In this document: piece after piece, positions 30,798 to 37,565 of the stretch
How the letters are laid out: every line of letters begins with the position of its first letter
Position numbering within the stretch: position 1 is the stretch's first letter
IMG/VR virus record: IMGVR_UViG_3300034111_000220
Coordinates: 1-38,410 of that record
Source: a virus
Direction: 5' to 3' (one strand)
Length of the DNA stretch: 38,410 nucleotides
Program-made: the position numbers and the translations under genes
Notes under the pieces: generated by a model
What the model was told of the DNA's origin: nothing
The model's input: the letters and a program-made list of their open reading frames with translations, nothing else
The model's database searches: none

Positions 30798-31095
30798 GGC
30801 TACCGCGGCAGGCCCGCGCAACGACGACGACGAACCGTACCGAGCTCTGTGGTCGAGCGTTCTCTATCTCGCTATCCGCGACTGCAACCGCAAGGGCAAT
30901 GCTCGAGCTGCTCTGCATTGGATCTACGCACCGCACGACGAGGTCGGAAGCCTGCGCTGGATCTGCGATATGCTCGATCTGGACTATCAGAAACTACAGA
31001 ACATCTGCATGAGCCGTGAAGGGCGAGCGCAGATCCTCAAACGTAACGTGAGAATGAATCATGCGTATCGTCCTCCCGTGGCCTCCCTCGATTAA
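30778..31095 (+). CDS. unknown early protein (105 aa)
   Basis: The C-terminal half (ALHWIYAPHDEVGSLRWICDML followed by DLDYQKLQNICMSREGRAQIL) resembles a common small phage protein with an F-x-WIC-x-x-LGLDP pattern; some relatives sit where antiterminators occur. It overlaps neighbours by 20 and 35 bases. Late-gene activation is a possible role, stated only as inference. Confidence 0.6.
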   Translation: MTLAIDKATAAGPRNDDDEPYRALWSSVLYLAIRDCNRKGNARAALHWIYAPHDEVGSLRWICDMLDLDYQKLQNICMSREGRAQILKRNVRMNHAYRPPVASLD

Positions 31096-31435
31096 CCACT
31101 ACTGGCGCAACTACCGCGGTCGCATCGTGGTTTCCGCAGACGGGAGAGCGTACCGGCAGACCGTATCCTATCGGATACTTGAGCAGGGAATCCCTCGGGA
31201 CAATCTCGCTTGCAGGCTTGCGGTCAGCATTGATGCGTACCCACCAGACAAGAGACGGCGCGATCTCGACAACATCCAGAAGGCGCTGCTCGATGCCCTA
31301 GTCCACGCTGATGTCATTGAAGACGACAGCCTAATCGATGCCCTATCTATCCAGCGGCATGAAGCCCGGGAAGAGGGCGAAGTCATTGTGAGAATCCAAC
31401 CTTATGCCGAAGAGATGCAAAGTCTGCGGGCTTGA
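31061..31435 (+). CDS. rusA: RusA-type Holliday junction resolvase
   Basis: 124 aa. The N-terminus (LPWPPSINHYWRNYRGRIVVSADGRAYR) and the acidic core RRRDLDNIQKALLDAL ... VIEDDSLI give the catalytic aspartates (D68, D70, D88) of RusA. It should cut four-way junctions and branched DNA, removing branches before packaging. It completes the recombination set of the leftward operon. Confidence 0.93.
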   Translation: MRIVLPWPPSINHYWRNYRGRIVVSADGRAYRQTVSYRILEQGIPRDNLACRLAVSIDAYPPDKRRRDLDNIQKALLDALVHADVIEDDSLIDALSIQRHEAREEGEVIVRIQPYAEEMQSLRA

Positions 31436-31664
31436 ATACGTCATCAAGTGCAAGTCAGAAAAGTACCATGAGTTTCTGACAAACATGATTCATCAAGAAT
31501 CTGTAAACAAACTGATAAAACTACTAGGAGATGGAGTCGATGAGGGAAGAAAAACTGCGCGAACTCTGGTGCCAAATTCGCAAATTAAATCAAGAGCTCA
31601 ACGCAATTCACCGCGAAATATCCCGCGTCGAACGTGGCTTGCCGGAACCCTTCGACTTCGGTAA
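31404..31664 (+). CDS. doubtful small Cys-containing ORF
   Basis: 86 aa beginning MPKRCKVCGLEYVIKCKSEK, with C-x2-C and a further C, inside the end of rusA. The front half looks protein-like and otherwise fills a roughly 100-base gap; the last 35 residues overlap gene 31540 in another frame and look random. It may be a short real gene or chance. Confidence 0.3.
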   Translation: MPKRCKVCGLEYVIKCKSEKYHEFLTNMIHQESVNKLIKLLGDGVDEGRKTARTLVPNSQIKSRAQRNSPRNIPRRTWLAGTLRLR

Positions 31665-31722
31665 GGATTGGGTGCCGCCTTTTTTGAGGAAAGGATCATG
31701 TATACCGTTGAAAACGATGTAA
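31540..31722 (+). CDS. small coiled-coil protein
   Basis: 60 aa from ATG 31540 (MREEKLRELWCQIRKLNQEL, continuing NAIHREISRVERGLPEPFDF). AGGAG lies 9 bases upstream; an in-frame ATG at 31531 is too close to that site. A heptad pattern is clear for the first 30 residues. Function unknown. Confidence 0.6.
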   Translation: MREEKLRELWCQIRKLNQELNAIHREISRVERGLPEPFDFGKDWVPPFLRKGSCIPLKTM

Positions 31723-31892
31723 CGGACGAGGAGTTGGCAGGCGTTGATCTGGCGCTCACTTTGATGGTGTCTTGGCATACGATGCGCGAATACGAAAAGG
31801 TGCTGCGCAGGATCAGCAAATGGAACGACGATGGCCCCTCGATCTGGGCGCGCCGGGTGTTGAACGAGTACGAGCGGAGACTGGATTCGTGA
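31698..31892 (+). CDS. small helical protein, unknown
   Basis: 64 aa from ATG 31698, with GAGGAAAGG just upstream (MYTVENDVTDEELAGVDLAL ... WARRVLNEYERRLDS). Acidic front, basic end. It overlaps the previous gene by 25 bases and the next by 4. Confidence 0.65.
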   Translation: MYTVENDVTDEELAGVDLALTLMVSWHTMREYEKVLRRISKWNDDGPSIWARRVLNEYERRLDS

Positions 31893-32086
31893 GCGATGGA
31901 ATCAGGCTAGAGCCCTGCCGAACCTGTATGGCAAAGGGCTGGATCGAGGATGGCATGGGCGACTGGCTCCGCTGTTGGGAGTGCAATCCTGCACCGATAC
32001 CCAAAGAGTCAGCCAAGATTATCCAATTCGCCCGGGGTGCCAAAGTCAAGCAAAAGCCGGTAGACGATCTGCCGCCAGCGGCATAG
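31889..32086 (+). CDS. small zinc-finger-like protein (GTG start)
   Basis: 65 aa from GTG 31889, which overlaps the previous stop (GTGA). It carries C-x2-C...C-x2-C (CRTCMAKGWIEDGMGDWLRCWEC), resembling half of a DnaJ-type zinc finger. The C-terminus is basic. Probably nucleic-acid or protein binding. Confidence 0.65.
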   Translation: MSDGIRLEPCRTCMAKGWIEDGMGDWLRCWECNPAPIPKESAKIIQFARGAKVKQKPVDDLPPAA

Positions 32087-32095
32087 AATCCTGCT

Positions 32096-32242
32096 ATGAA
32101 GCCCGGACTCTACGCCAACCTCAATGCGAAACGGCAACGGATCAAAGCCGGTTCCGGTGAGCGTATGCGCAAGCCGGGCGAGAAAGGCGCGCCGACTGCA
32201 AAGGCGTTTCGTGAATCTGCGAAAACGGCGTTGAAGAAATGA
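32096..32242 (+). CDS. small basic phage protein (48 aa)
   Basis: MKPGLYANLNAKRQRIKAGSG, then ERMRKPGEKGAPTAKAFRESAKTALKK. I recall near-identical proteins (MKxGLYANI-x-AKR-x-RI-x-AGSGE) in many phage genomes near the terminase. Function unknown; highly basic. Its stop overlaps the next start (ATGA). Confidence 0.75.
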   Translation: MKPGLYANLNAKRQRIKAGSGERMRKPGEKGAPTAKAFRESAKTALKK

Positions 32243-32430
32243 AAGGCAAAGGCGCAAAGATGCTCGCCAAGCACCTCGAGATGATGGACGAGGAAGGCTA
32301 CGAAGGCGAAGAGGAAGGCGGCGAGGAGGCTGGCGAACTCGAGTTGAAGCTCAAGTTCAAGTCTGCTGCCGAGGCCCGCGATTTCCTGATGAAAGGATTC
32401 GGAAGTGCTGGCAAGCCGTCTCGGCGATAA
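32239..32430 (+). CDS. small acidic/basic protein
   Basis: 63 aa: a basic start (MKGKGAKMLAKHLEMM), a strongly acidic middle (DEEGYEGEEEGGEEAGELEL) and a basic end (LKFKSAAEARDFLMKGFG). Coupled to its neighbours by overlaps. Unknown. Confidence 0.6.
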   Translation: MKGKGAKMLAKHLEMMDEEGYEGEEEGGEEAGELELKLKFKSAAEARDFLMKGFGSAGKPSRR

Positions 32431-32644
32431 CGGCGACCCGAATGAGTTGCCGCCAGTACGGCGTGGTATCGCTGGCGAGATCAGGATGGGTGCTGCTGCA
32501 TTCCGCCCGATCGCTGCCCGTGCAACCCGACTGGCAGGCGCACAAGCGGTGGCTCGCCCTGCGCTCGGTGGGGCTACCCGTGAGCGGATTCCGTTCTACG
32601 AAGACCGCAGTCGCCCGTCACCCGATGTGCAGTTAATCCCATGA
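32405..32644 (+). CDS. unknown protein (79 aa, GTG start)
   Basis: GTG at 32405 overlaps the previous gene by 26 bases, and the stop overlaps the next ATG (ATGA), which favours this frame over a competing one at 32442-32636. The product is rich in Ala, Arg and Pro (AAAFRPIAARATRLAGAQAV ... [20 protein letters not shown]). No family recognised. Confidence 0.5.
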   Translation: MLASRLGDNGDPNELPPVRRGIAGEIRMGAAAFRPIAARATRLAGAQAVARPALGGATRERIPFYEDRSRPSPDVQLIP

Positions 32645-32937
32645 AGACCGCGGCATGGCAGCGCAAAGAGGGCCAGAACCCAAAGGGCGGCCTCAACGAG
32701 AAAGGAAGGGCTAGTTATGCTCGAGAGACTGGTGGAACACTTAAGGCTCCGGTTCGCAGCGGCGACAATCCGCGTCGAGCAAGCTTTCTCGCGCGCATGG
32801 GCAACGCTCCGGGCCCGATGGAGAAAGACGGTAAGCCAACCCGCCTCGCCCTCGCCCTCCGAGCATGGGGAGCCAGCTCGAAAGAAGACGCGAAAGCGAA
32901 AGCCAAAGCGATAAGCGAACGAAACAAGGGGAAGTAA
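32641..32937 (+). CDS. DUF6321-like phage protein
   Basis: 98 aa with the well conserved signatures [51 protein letters not shown] and [21 protein letters not shown] recall it as DUF6321, found upstream of terminase genes in many phages. Very basic; possibly DNA or RNA binding. Confidence 0.8.
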   Translation: MKTAAWQRKEGQNPKGGLNEKGRASYARETGGTLKAPVRSGDNPRRASFLARMGNAPGPMEKDGKPTRLALALRAWGASSKEDAKAKAKAISERNKGK

Positions 32938-32941
32938 GACC

Positions 32942-33112
32942 ATGCCTCTGAAGCAAGGATATAGCCAGAAGACGATCAGCTCGAACATCTCGAAAGAGGT
33001 GAAGGCTGGCCGACCACAGAAGCAAGCGATTGCGATCGCACTATCAACCGCACGATCGGCTGCCAAGAAGGCGAAGAAGAGCGCTGTCGTTCGACGCCTG
33101 ACGGAGAAGTAA
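32942..33112 (+). CDS. small basic protein, DUF6496-like
   Basis: 56 aa: [20 protein letters not shown], then [27 protein letters not shown]... The K-x-G-x-S-x-x-x-I-S-x-N and PQKQA-x-AIAL motifs match a short family common in phages. Its stop overlaps the small terminase start by one base. Confidence 0.75.
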   Translation: MPLKQGYSQKTISSNISKEVKAGRPQKQAIAIALSTARSAAKKAKKSAVVRRLTEK

Positions 33113-33525
33113 TGCCTGCAGGCCGTCCGTCAATCTATACGCCAGAGCTGGCTACAGAGATCCTCACGCAGTACAGCAGCGGCAAGAGTTTGCGCAAGAT
33201 CTGCGAGCAGGAAGGAATGCCAGACCGCGTGACTTTGTGGCGATGGCGAATTGAGAACCCAGAATTTGCATCCGCTTTCGCGCGCGCACGGGAAGCAAAC
33301 GCCGAGACGATTGAGGATGAGATTGAGGCGATCGAGACCAAGGTGCTCGATGACAAGGTCAATCCACAAGCTGCGAACGTGGTGCTCTCATCGATGCGCT
33401 GGCGAGCCCGAGTGCTGCACCCGAAACGATACAGCGACAAGGCCGAGGTTGAGCATTCTGGTAACGTCGGACTAACCGTCAACGTGCTACGGATCACGGA
33501 TGCCGACGATAAACCTACCAGCTAA
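33112..33525 (+). CDS. terS: terminase small subunit (Sf6 type)
   Basis: 137 aa. The N-terminal HTH (AGRPSIYTPELATEILTQYSSG, KSLRKICEQEGMPDRVTLWRW) followed by FASAFARAREANAETIEDEIEAI and MRWRARVLHPKRYSDK is the classic Sf6-like small terminase. It binds the packaging site and feeds DNA to the large subunit, whose gene starts 26 bases before this one ends. Confidence 0.93.
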   Translation: MPAGRPSIYTPELATEILTQYSSGKSLRKICEQEGMPDRVTLWRWRIENPEFASAFARAREANAETIEDEIEAIETKVLDDKVNPQAANVVLSSMRWRARVLHPKRYSDKAEVEHSGNVGLTVNVLRITDADDKPTS

Positions 33526-34876
33526 CGGCTGGCTCCCGCGTCACTATCAGATCCCGGCATGGCGCGCGCTCGAGAGCGGCACGAAGCGCCTCGCTTTGGC
33601 ATGGCATCGCCGCAGCGGTAAGGACGACATCAGCTTGCATTGGGCTGCTGTGTCCATGATGACCCGCGTCGGATCTGTGTGGCATATGCTCCCGCAGGCT
33701 AATCAGTCGCGTAAGGCGATCTGGGACGCGGTAAACCCGCACACCGGCAGACGTCGCATCGACGACGCATTCCCGCCAGAACTACGCGAGACGACCCGTG
33801 AGCAGGATATGTTCATCCGGTTCAAGAACGGCTCGACATGGCAGGTGGTGGGCAGCGACAACTACAACAGCCTCGTCGGCTCGCCTCCGGTAGGCGTCGT
33901 GTTCTCCGAGTACGCGATGGCTGATCCCAATGCGTGGGCATTCCTGCGACCGATCCTCGCCGAGAACGGCGGATGGGCGATCTTCATCTCGACGCCTCGA
34001 GGCCGGAACCATTTCGCTCGGCTCGTCGATTACGCACGGCAGGACGCTGACTGGTTCGGGCAAGTGCTCACGGTCGAGGATACGAAAGCGATCCCGATCG
34101 ACACGATCCACCGGGAGCGCAAAGAGCTCAAGATGGAGCGCGGAGACAAGGAAGCCGAAGCGATCATCCGGCAGGAATACTACTGCGACTTCGACGCAGA
34201 CATCCCGGGCGCGTACTACAACGAACTGATCCGATCGGCAGAGCTGAATGGCCGCATCGCAGAGTTCCCGCACATCATCGGCCAGCCGGTCGGTACGGCA
34301 TGGGATATTGGCGTCGGCGACTCGACGGTGATCTGGTTCTACCAGTTGATCGGTCACAAGGTGCGCATCATCAACGTACTCGAGGGCAGCGGTGTCGGCC
34401 TCGACTGGTACGCCAAGAAACTGCTCGCGCTCGATTACGTCTACGGCGACCACATATGGCCTCACGACGGCGCTGTGCAGGAATGGGGCAGCGGTCAGTC
34501 TCGAGTGCAGGTCGCCGCGGGCTACGGCCTCAAGCCGCGTGTGCTCGAGCGTGATTCGGTCGATGACGGCATCCAAGCGGTGCGCATGATGCTGCCTGCC
34601 TGCGAGTTCAACCTCGACCCTGATCCGTTCCCGGGTGAGACTCGAGATGATGCCAAGGCGCGCATGACCCGTGCGATCGACGCGCTGAAGCAATACCGAC
34701 GCGAGTACAGCGACCAGCTCCAGCGGTTCCGCGACAAGCCGGTACACGACTGGACGTCGCACTTTGCTGACGCATTCCGCTATTTAGCCAAGGGTCGCAA
34801 GCCGTTCCGCGGCACAGAATCATCCCGTCGCATGGGGCATCAATCCGCTGTAGCAGACTACCGAGTGCTGGGGTAG
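33500..34876 (+). CDS. terL: terminase large subunit
   Basis: 458 aa. ATPase: WHRRSGKD (35-42) as Walker A, VGVVFSEY (131-138) as Walker B, STPRGRN (164-170) as coupling motif. Nuclease: D269 in WDIGVGDS, D274, PHD (321-323) and HFADAFRY with D424. It packages DNA into procapsids and cuts concatemers. The portal gene is not next to it in this window; it lies at the other end. GC-rich codon use creates a long antisense shadow. Confidence 0.95.
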   Translation: MPTINLPANGWLPRHYQIPAWRALESGTKRLALAWHRRSGKDDISLHWAAVSMMTRVGSVWHMLPQANQSRKAIWDAVNPHTGRRRIDDAFPPELRETTREQDMFIRFKNGSTWQVVGSDNYNSLVGSPPVGVVFSEYAMADPNAWAFLRPILAENGGWAIFISTPRGRNHFARLVDYARQDADWFGQVLTVEDTKAIPIDTIHRERKELKMERGDKEAEAIIRQEYYCDFDADIPGAYYNELIRSAELNGRIAEFPHIIGQPVGTAWDIGVGDSTVIWFYQLIGHKVRIINVLEGSGVGLDWYAKKLLALDYVYGDHIWPHDGAVQEWGSGQSRVQVAAGYGLKPRVLERDSVDDGIQAVRMMLPACEFNLDPDPFPGETRDDAKARMTRAIDALKQYRREYSDQLQRFRDKPVHDWTSHFADAFRYLAKGRKPFRGTESSRRMGHQSAVADYRVLG

Positions 34877-34906
34877 ACTGTTGTCGCAACCCAAAGGGAG
34901 TGCGAT

Positions 34907-35104
34907 ATGTCAAGTCTTTTTAAGCCCAAGATGCCGAAGATTGAGCCGACGCCCCCGCCTCCGACGGTGGATGAGGCGCAGCAGTCTCGCATCGAACAGC
35001 GCCGTCTGGCTCGTCGCCGCGGTCGCGGATCTACGATTATGTCCACACCAGCCAGTCAGCAGACCGGCTCGGTTGGTGTCTCTAGACTGCTTGGCGGCGG
35101 CTAA
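34907..35104 (+). CDS. small Pro/Arg-rich protein
   Basis: 65 aa: MSSLFKPKMPKIEPTPPPPT, an acidic-Gln linker, and RRLARRRGRGSTIMS ... GVSRLLGGG. I recall many podophages with a small protein of this P-rich, R-R-x-GR-x-ST-I type close to the portal or terminase; its function is unknown. GGGAG precedes the start. Its stop overlaps the next ATG by one base. Confidence 0.75.
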   Translation: MSSLFKPKMPKIEPTPPPPTVDEAQQSRIEQRRLARRRGRGSTIMSTPASQQTGSVGVSRLLGGG

Positions 35105-35892
35105 TGGCTACCAAGAAAATATCGGCGCTGACGTCTATTGCGCAGGGGTCTATCGATCCTGCCGCTGACGTTTTGCCGATCGTTGACACAGGTAGCACAG
35201 AGACGAAGAAGGCGACCGCTGCGGCGATTGTCGGCAAGTCCATTGGTGCGCTAGCGGATACATGGAACAACGCCCTGACGACGTTCAAGGCTCGCGTGTT
35301 CAACGTCACGGATACGGCCTCGGCTGCGGCCAGCTTGCTCGATGATCTGCAAGTGGGCGGTGTGTCGAAGTGGTCGGTGCGCAAGGATGGCTCATTGACG
35401 GTTGGCATCGTGCCGATTGGGCGCATCACGGAAAACGACTACGGTGCGTTCTCTGACGTTACCGATCAGACCGCTTTGGCGAACACCGCAACAGGCGTGT
35501 TGTGGGGAACGACCGATTACTCAAGCGGTATCTCGGTTGCATCCAACACTCGCATCACGGTGACCAAGGCTGGCATCTACAAGTTTGACTTCAATTTGCT
35601 GTTGAAGAACACCGACAGTTCGTCGCACATCGCAAGTTTCTGGGTGCGCAAGAACGGCACCGATATCGCCAACTCAAACACCGATGCGACAGTTCCTTCG
35701 CAGGGCGGCGGCATCCCCGGCACGGCTGTTGTCACGATCGTATTCACGTTTCAGTTGGCGGCAAGTGACTACATCGAGGTGATCTGGTCAACGCCGAACG
35801 TCGCTGTGACGCTCGACTTCAAAGCCGCTCAAACCTCACCCACTCGACCGGTTACACCATCGGTCATCGCAAACATCAACCGAATCGCCTAA
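35104..35892 (+). CDS. fibre-like protein with C1q-like C-terminal domain
   Basis: 262 aa. The N-terminus (MATKKISALTSIAQGSIDPA ... TETKKATAAAIVG) is the same module as in the 37566 gene and probably attaches to the virion or trimerises. The C-terminal part (about 120-255: DYSSGISVASNTRITVTKAG, IYKFDFNLLLKNTDSSSHI, FWVRKNGTDI) has the look of a C1q/TNF-like jelly roll, a frequent receptor-binding head. Confidence 0.75.
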   Translation: MATKKISALTSIAQGSIDPAADVLPIVDTGSTETKKATAAAIVGKSIGALADTWNNALTTFKARVFNVTDTASAAASLLDDLQVGGVSKWSVRKDGSLTVGIVPIGRITENDYGAFSDVTDQTALANTATGVLWGTTDYSSGISVASNTRITVTKAGIYKFDFNLLLKNTDSSSHIASFWVRKNGTDIANSNTDATVPSQGGGIPGTAVVTIVFTFQLAASDYIEVIWSTPNVAVTLDFKAAQTSPTRPVTPSVIANINRIA

Positions 35893-35904
35893 TCGGAGAC
35901 TCTC

Positions 35905-36192
35905 ATGGCTGTAGGAATTACTCTTCTCTCGAATGCCAGCGCGACTGGTAACTGGGTCGCATGGCCGGGTGGTCGCGGTGAATTCCGTGTTGAAGCCACA
36001 TTCGGCGGCGGCACAGTCAAGTTGCAATGCAAAGGCCCTAACGGCACAGCGCAGGATGTCGGAACCGACGTCACGCTAACGGCTGCGGGTGGCGGCATCT
36101 TTGAACTTGGCGCTGGTGAGATCCGCGCCAACGTCGCAACGGCGACGGCTGTCTACGCTGTTGCCCTGCGTATCCCTTCGCCGACGTACTGA
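35905..36192 (+). CDS. small beta-rich structural protein
   Basis: 95 aa (MAVGITLLSNASATGNWVAW ... VALRIPSPTY), almost free of charged residues in long stretches and of likely beta structure. It sits inside the fibre cassette, so a minor virion or adhesin role is inferred. I recall similar small proteins in other phages but no function. Confidence 0.65.
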   Translation: MAVGITLLSNASATGNWVAWPGGRGEFRVEATFGGGTVKLQCKGPNGTAQDVGTDVTLTAAGGGIFELGAGEIRANVATATAVYAVALRIPSPTY

Positions 36193-36198
36193 TCCGCA

Positions 36199-37155
36199 AT
36201 GGCTAGAACCGCTGCTCGTACCTTCCCGAGGGCTGGCTCACGCACGACTACCCGTGAATCAATGGGCGGCGGTGGTGGCCCGGCTGCGCCCTCTAGCGTC
36301 GAATACCTAGTTGTTGGCGGTGGAGGCGGTGGTGGTGCCGGGTATCTGTATGACGGCTCCCTTCCATACGAATATGCTTGGGGTGGCGGCGGCGGTGCCG
36401 GTGGTTATCGCACGGCGACTGGTTTTGCTGTAACTGCTGGCTCGGCAATTACCGTCACAGTAGGCGCAGGCGGAGCGGCTGGCGTAGGAAGTTATGGCGG
36501 TAATGGCGCAGATTCTGTTTTTAGCACCATTACGTCAGGTGGTGGCGGTGGCGGCGCAGGAGTCTTTGATTACAGTCCGCGTGTTGGATTTAACGGACGC
36601 GCTACAAATGGCAGCGGCGGCGGCGGCGCAGGTCTTTATTTTGTTGCTAGTGGTGGATCTGGCGGCTGGAGTAGCGCAGGCGGGACAGGAAACACAGATG
36701 GCAAGAACGGCGGCGCTGGTGTTGGTAGTACATCAGATGGTAAAGGCGGTGGCGGCGGTGGCGCTGCCGAAAACGGCAACGTAGATGGGAATAGTTACGG
36801 TGGAGACGGACTGTCTTCGTCTATTAGCGGCTCATCTTTAACTTACGCTGGCGGCGGCGGTGGTGGATATAACAGCGGATCTTCTGCTGGTGGAGATGGC
36901 GGCGGTGGAATCGGCGCAACAATCGGATCAAATGCTTTTGCTGGCGTCGCCAATACTGGCGGCGGTGGTGGTGGTGGGGCATTGGTTACATCCCCCGGCC
37001 GCGATCTAGGTAAAGCAGGCGGCTCTGGCGTCGTCATTATTCGCTACGCCGATACGTTTGCCGCCGCGACCGCGACGACCGGATCTCCGACATACACAGT
37101 TGCTGGCGGCTACCACATTTACAAGTGGACAGGCTCCGGCTCGATTACTTTTTGA
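36199..37155 (+). CDS. glycine-rich adhesin, paralog of 811-1683
   Basis: 318 aa. After a basic start (MARTAARTFPRAGSRTTTRE) come PSSVEYLVVGGGGGGG and long Gly runs broken by ordered pieces (YRTATGFAVTAGSAITVTVG). The C-terminal GVVIIRYADTF ... GSPTYTVAGGYHIYKWTGSGSITF closely matches the 811 gene. The polyglycine pattern suggests a receptor-binding sandwich. The middle has diverged strongly from its paralog, as expected for host-range evolution. Confidence 0.75.
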   Translation: MARTAARTFPRAGSRTTTRESMGGGGGPAAPSSVEYLVVGGGGGGGAGYLYDGSLPYEYAWGGGGGAGGYRTATGFAVTAGSAITVTVGAGGAAGVGSYGGNGADSVFSTITSGGGGGGAGVFDYSPRVGFNGRATNGSGGGGAGLYFVASGGSGGWSSAGGTGNTDGKNGGAGVGSTSDGKGGGGGGAAENGNVDGNSYGGDGLSSSISGSSLTYAGGGGGGYNSGSSAGGDGGGGIGATIGSNAFAGVANTGGGGGGGALVTSPGRDLGKAGGSGVVIIRYADTFAAATATTGSPTYTVAGGYHIYKWTGSGSITF

Positions 37156-37164
37156 GGCACAGGC

Positions 37165-37563
37165 ATGGCGCACTTTGCACAACTAAATGAAAACAACGTC
37201 GTCACGCAGGTGATCGTCGTTCACAACAACGAACTGGTCGATAACGGAGTGGAGCGCGAAGAACTTGGTGTCGCATTCTGCAAAACTCTGTGCGGCGCAG
37301 ACACTCGTTGGATTCAGACCAGTTATAACGGCAACATTCGCAAGAACTACGCTGGCGTGGGCTACACCTACGACACAGCGCTTGATGCGTTTGTGGCTCC
37401 GAAGCCAGAGGCGTTCCCGTCGTTTGTTCTTGATGAGGCGCTTGCTCAATGGGTGCCGCCTGTGCCGAAGCCAGATGACGGCAAGAATTACGCATGGGAC
37501 GAGAAGAATCAGATTTGGAGAGAGATTTCCGCTGACCGTCCCGTCCCGCCGACAGAGGGCTGA
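37165..37563 (+). CDS. conserved small tail-region protein
   Basis: 132 aa beginning MAHFAQLNENNVVTQVIVVH, with GADTRWIQTSYNGNIRKNYA, GVGYTYDTALDAFV and a Pro-rich end (WVPPVPKP). I recall close relatives in many marine and freshwater phages (MAHFAKLDENNVVTxVIVV), usually beside fibre genes. Function is not established; a fibre assembly or minor tail role is likely. Confidence 0.75.
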   Translation: MAHFAQLNENNVVTQVIVVHNNELVDNGVEREELGVAFCKTLCGADTRWIQTSYNGNIRKNYAGVGYTYDTALDAFVAPKPEAFPSFVLDEALAQWVPPVPKPDDGKNYAWDEKNQIWREISADRPVPPTEG

Positions 37564-37565
37564 TC

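Noticed and set aside
32442-32636. 64-codon ORF overlapping 32405-32644 in another frame
   Set aside because: The 32405 frame is coupled to its neighbours on both sides (26-base overlap in front, ATGA behind), while this one is not.
29223-33040. HIP1-like GCGATCGC sites suggesting a cyanobacterial host
   Set aside because: I noticed only two copies (near 29225 and 33026), far too few for the cyanobacterial signature.
33782-34762. 326-codon open frame antisense to the large terminase gene
   Set aside because: The sense strand is a clear terminase with all motifs. Its biased codon use leaves the antisense frame free of stops; the product is low-quality and no ribosome site or promoter supports it.
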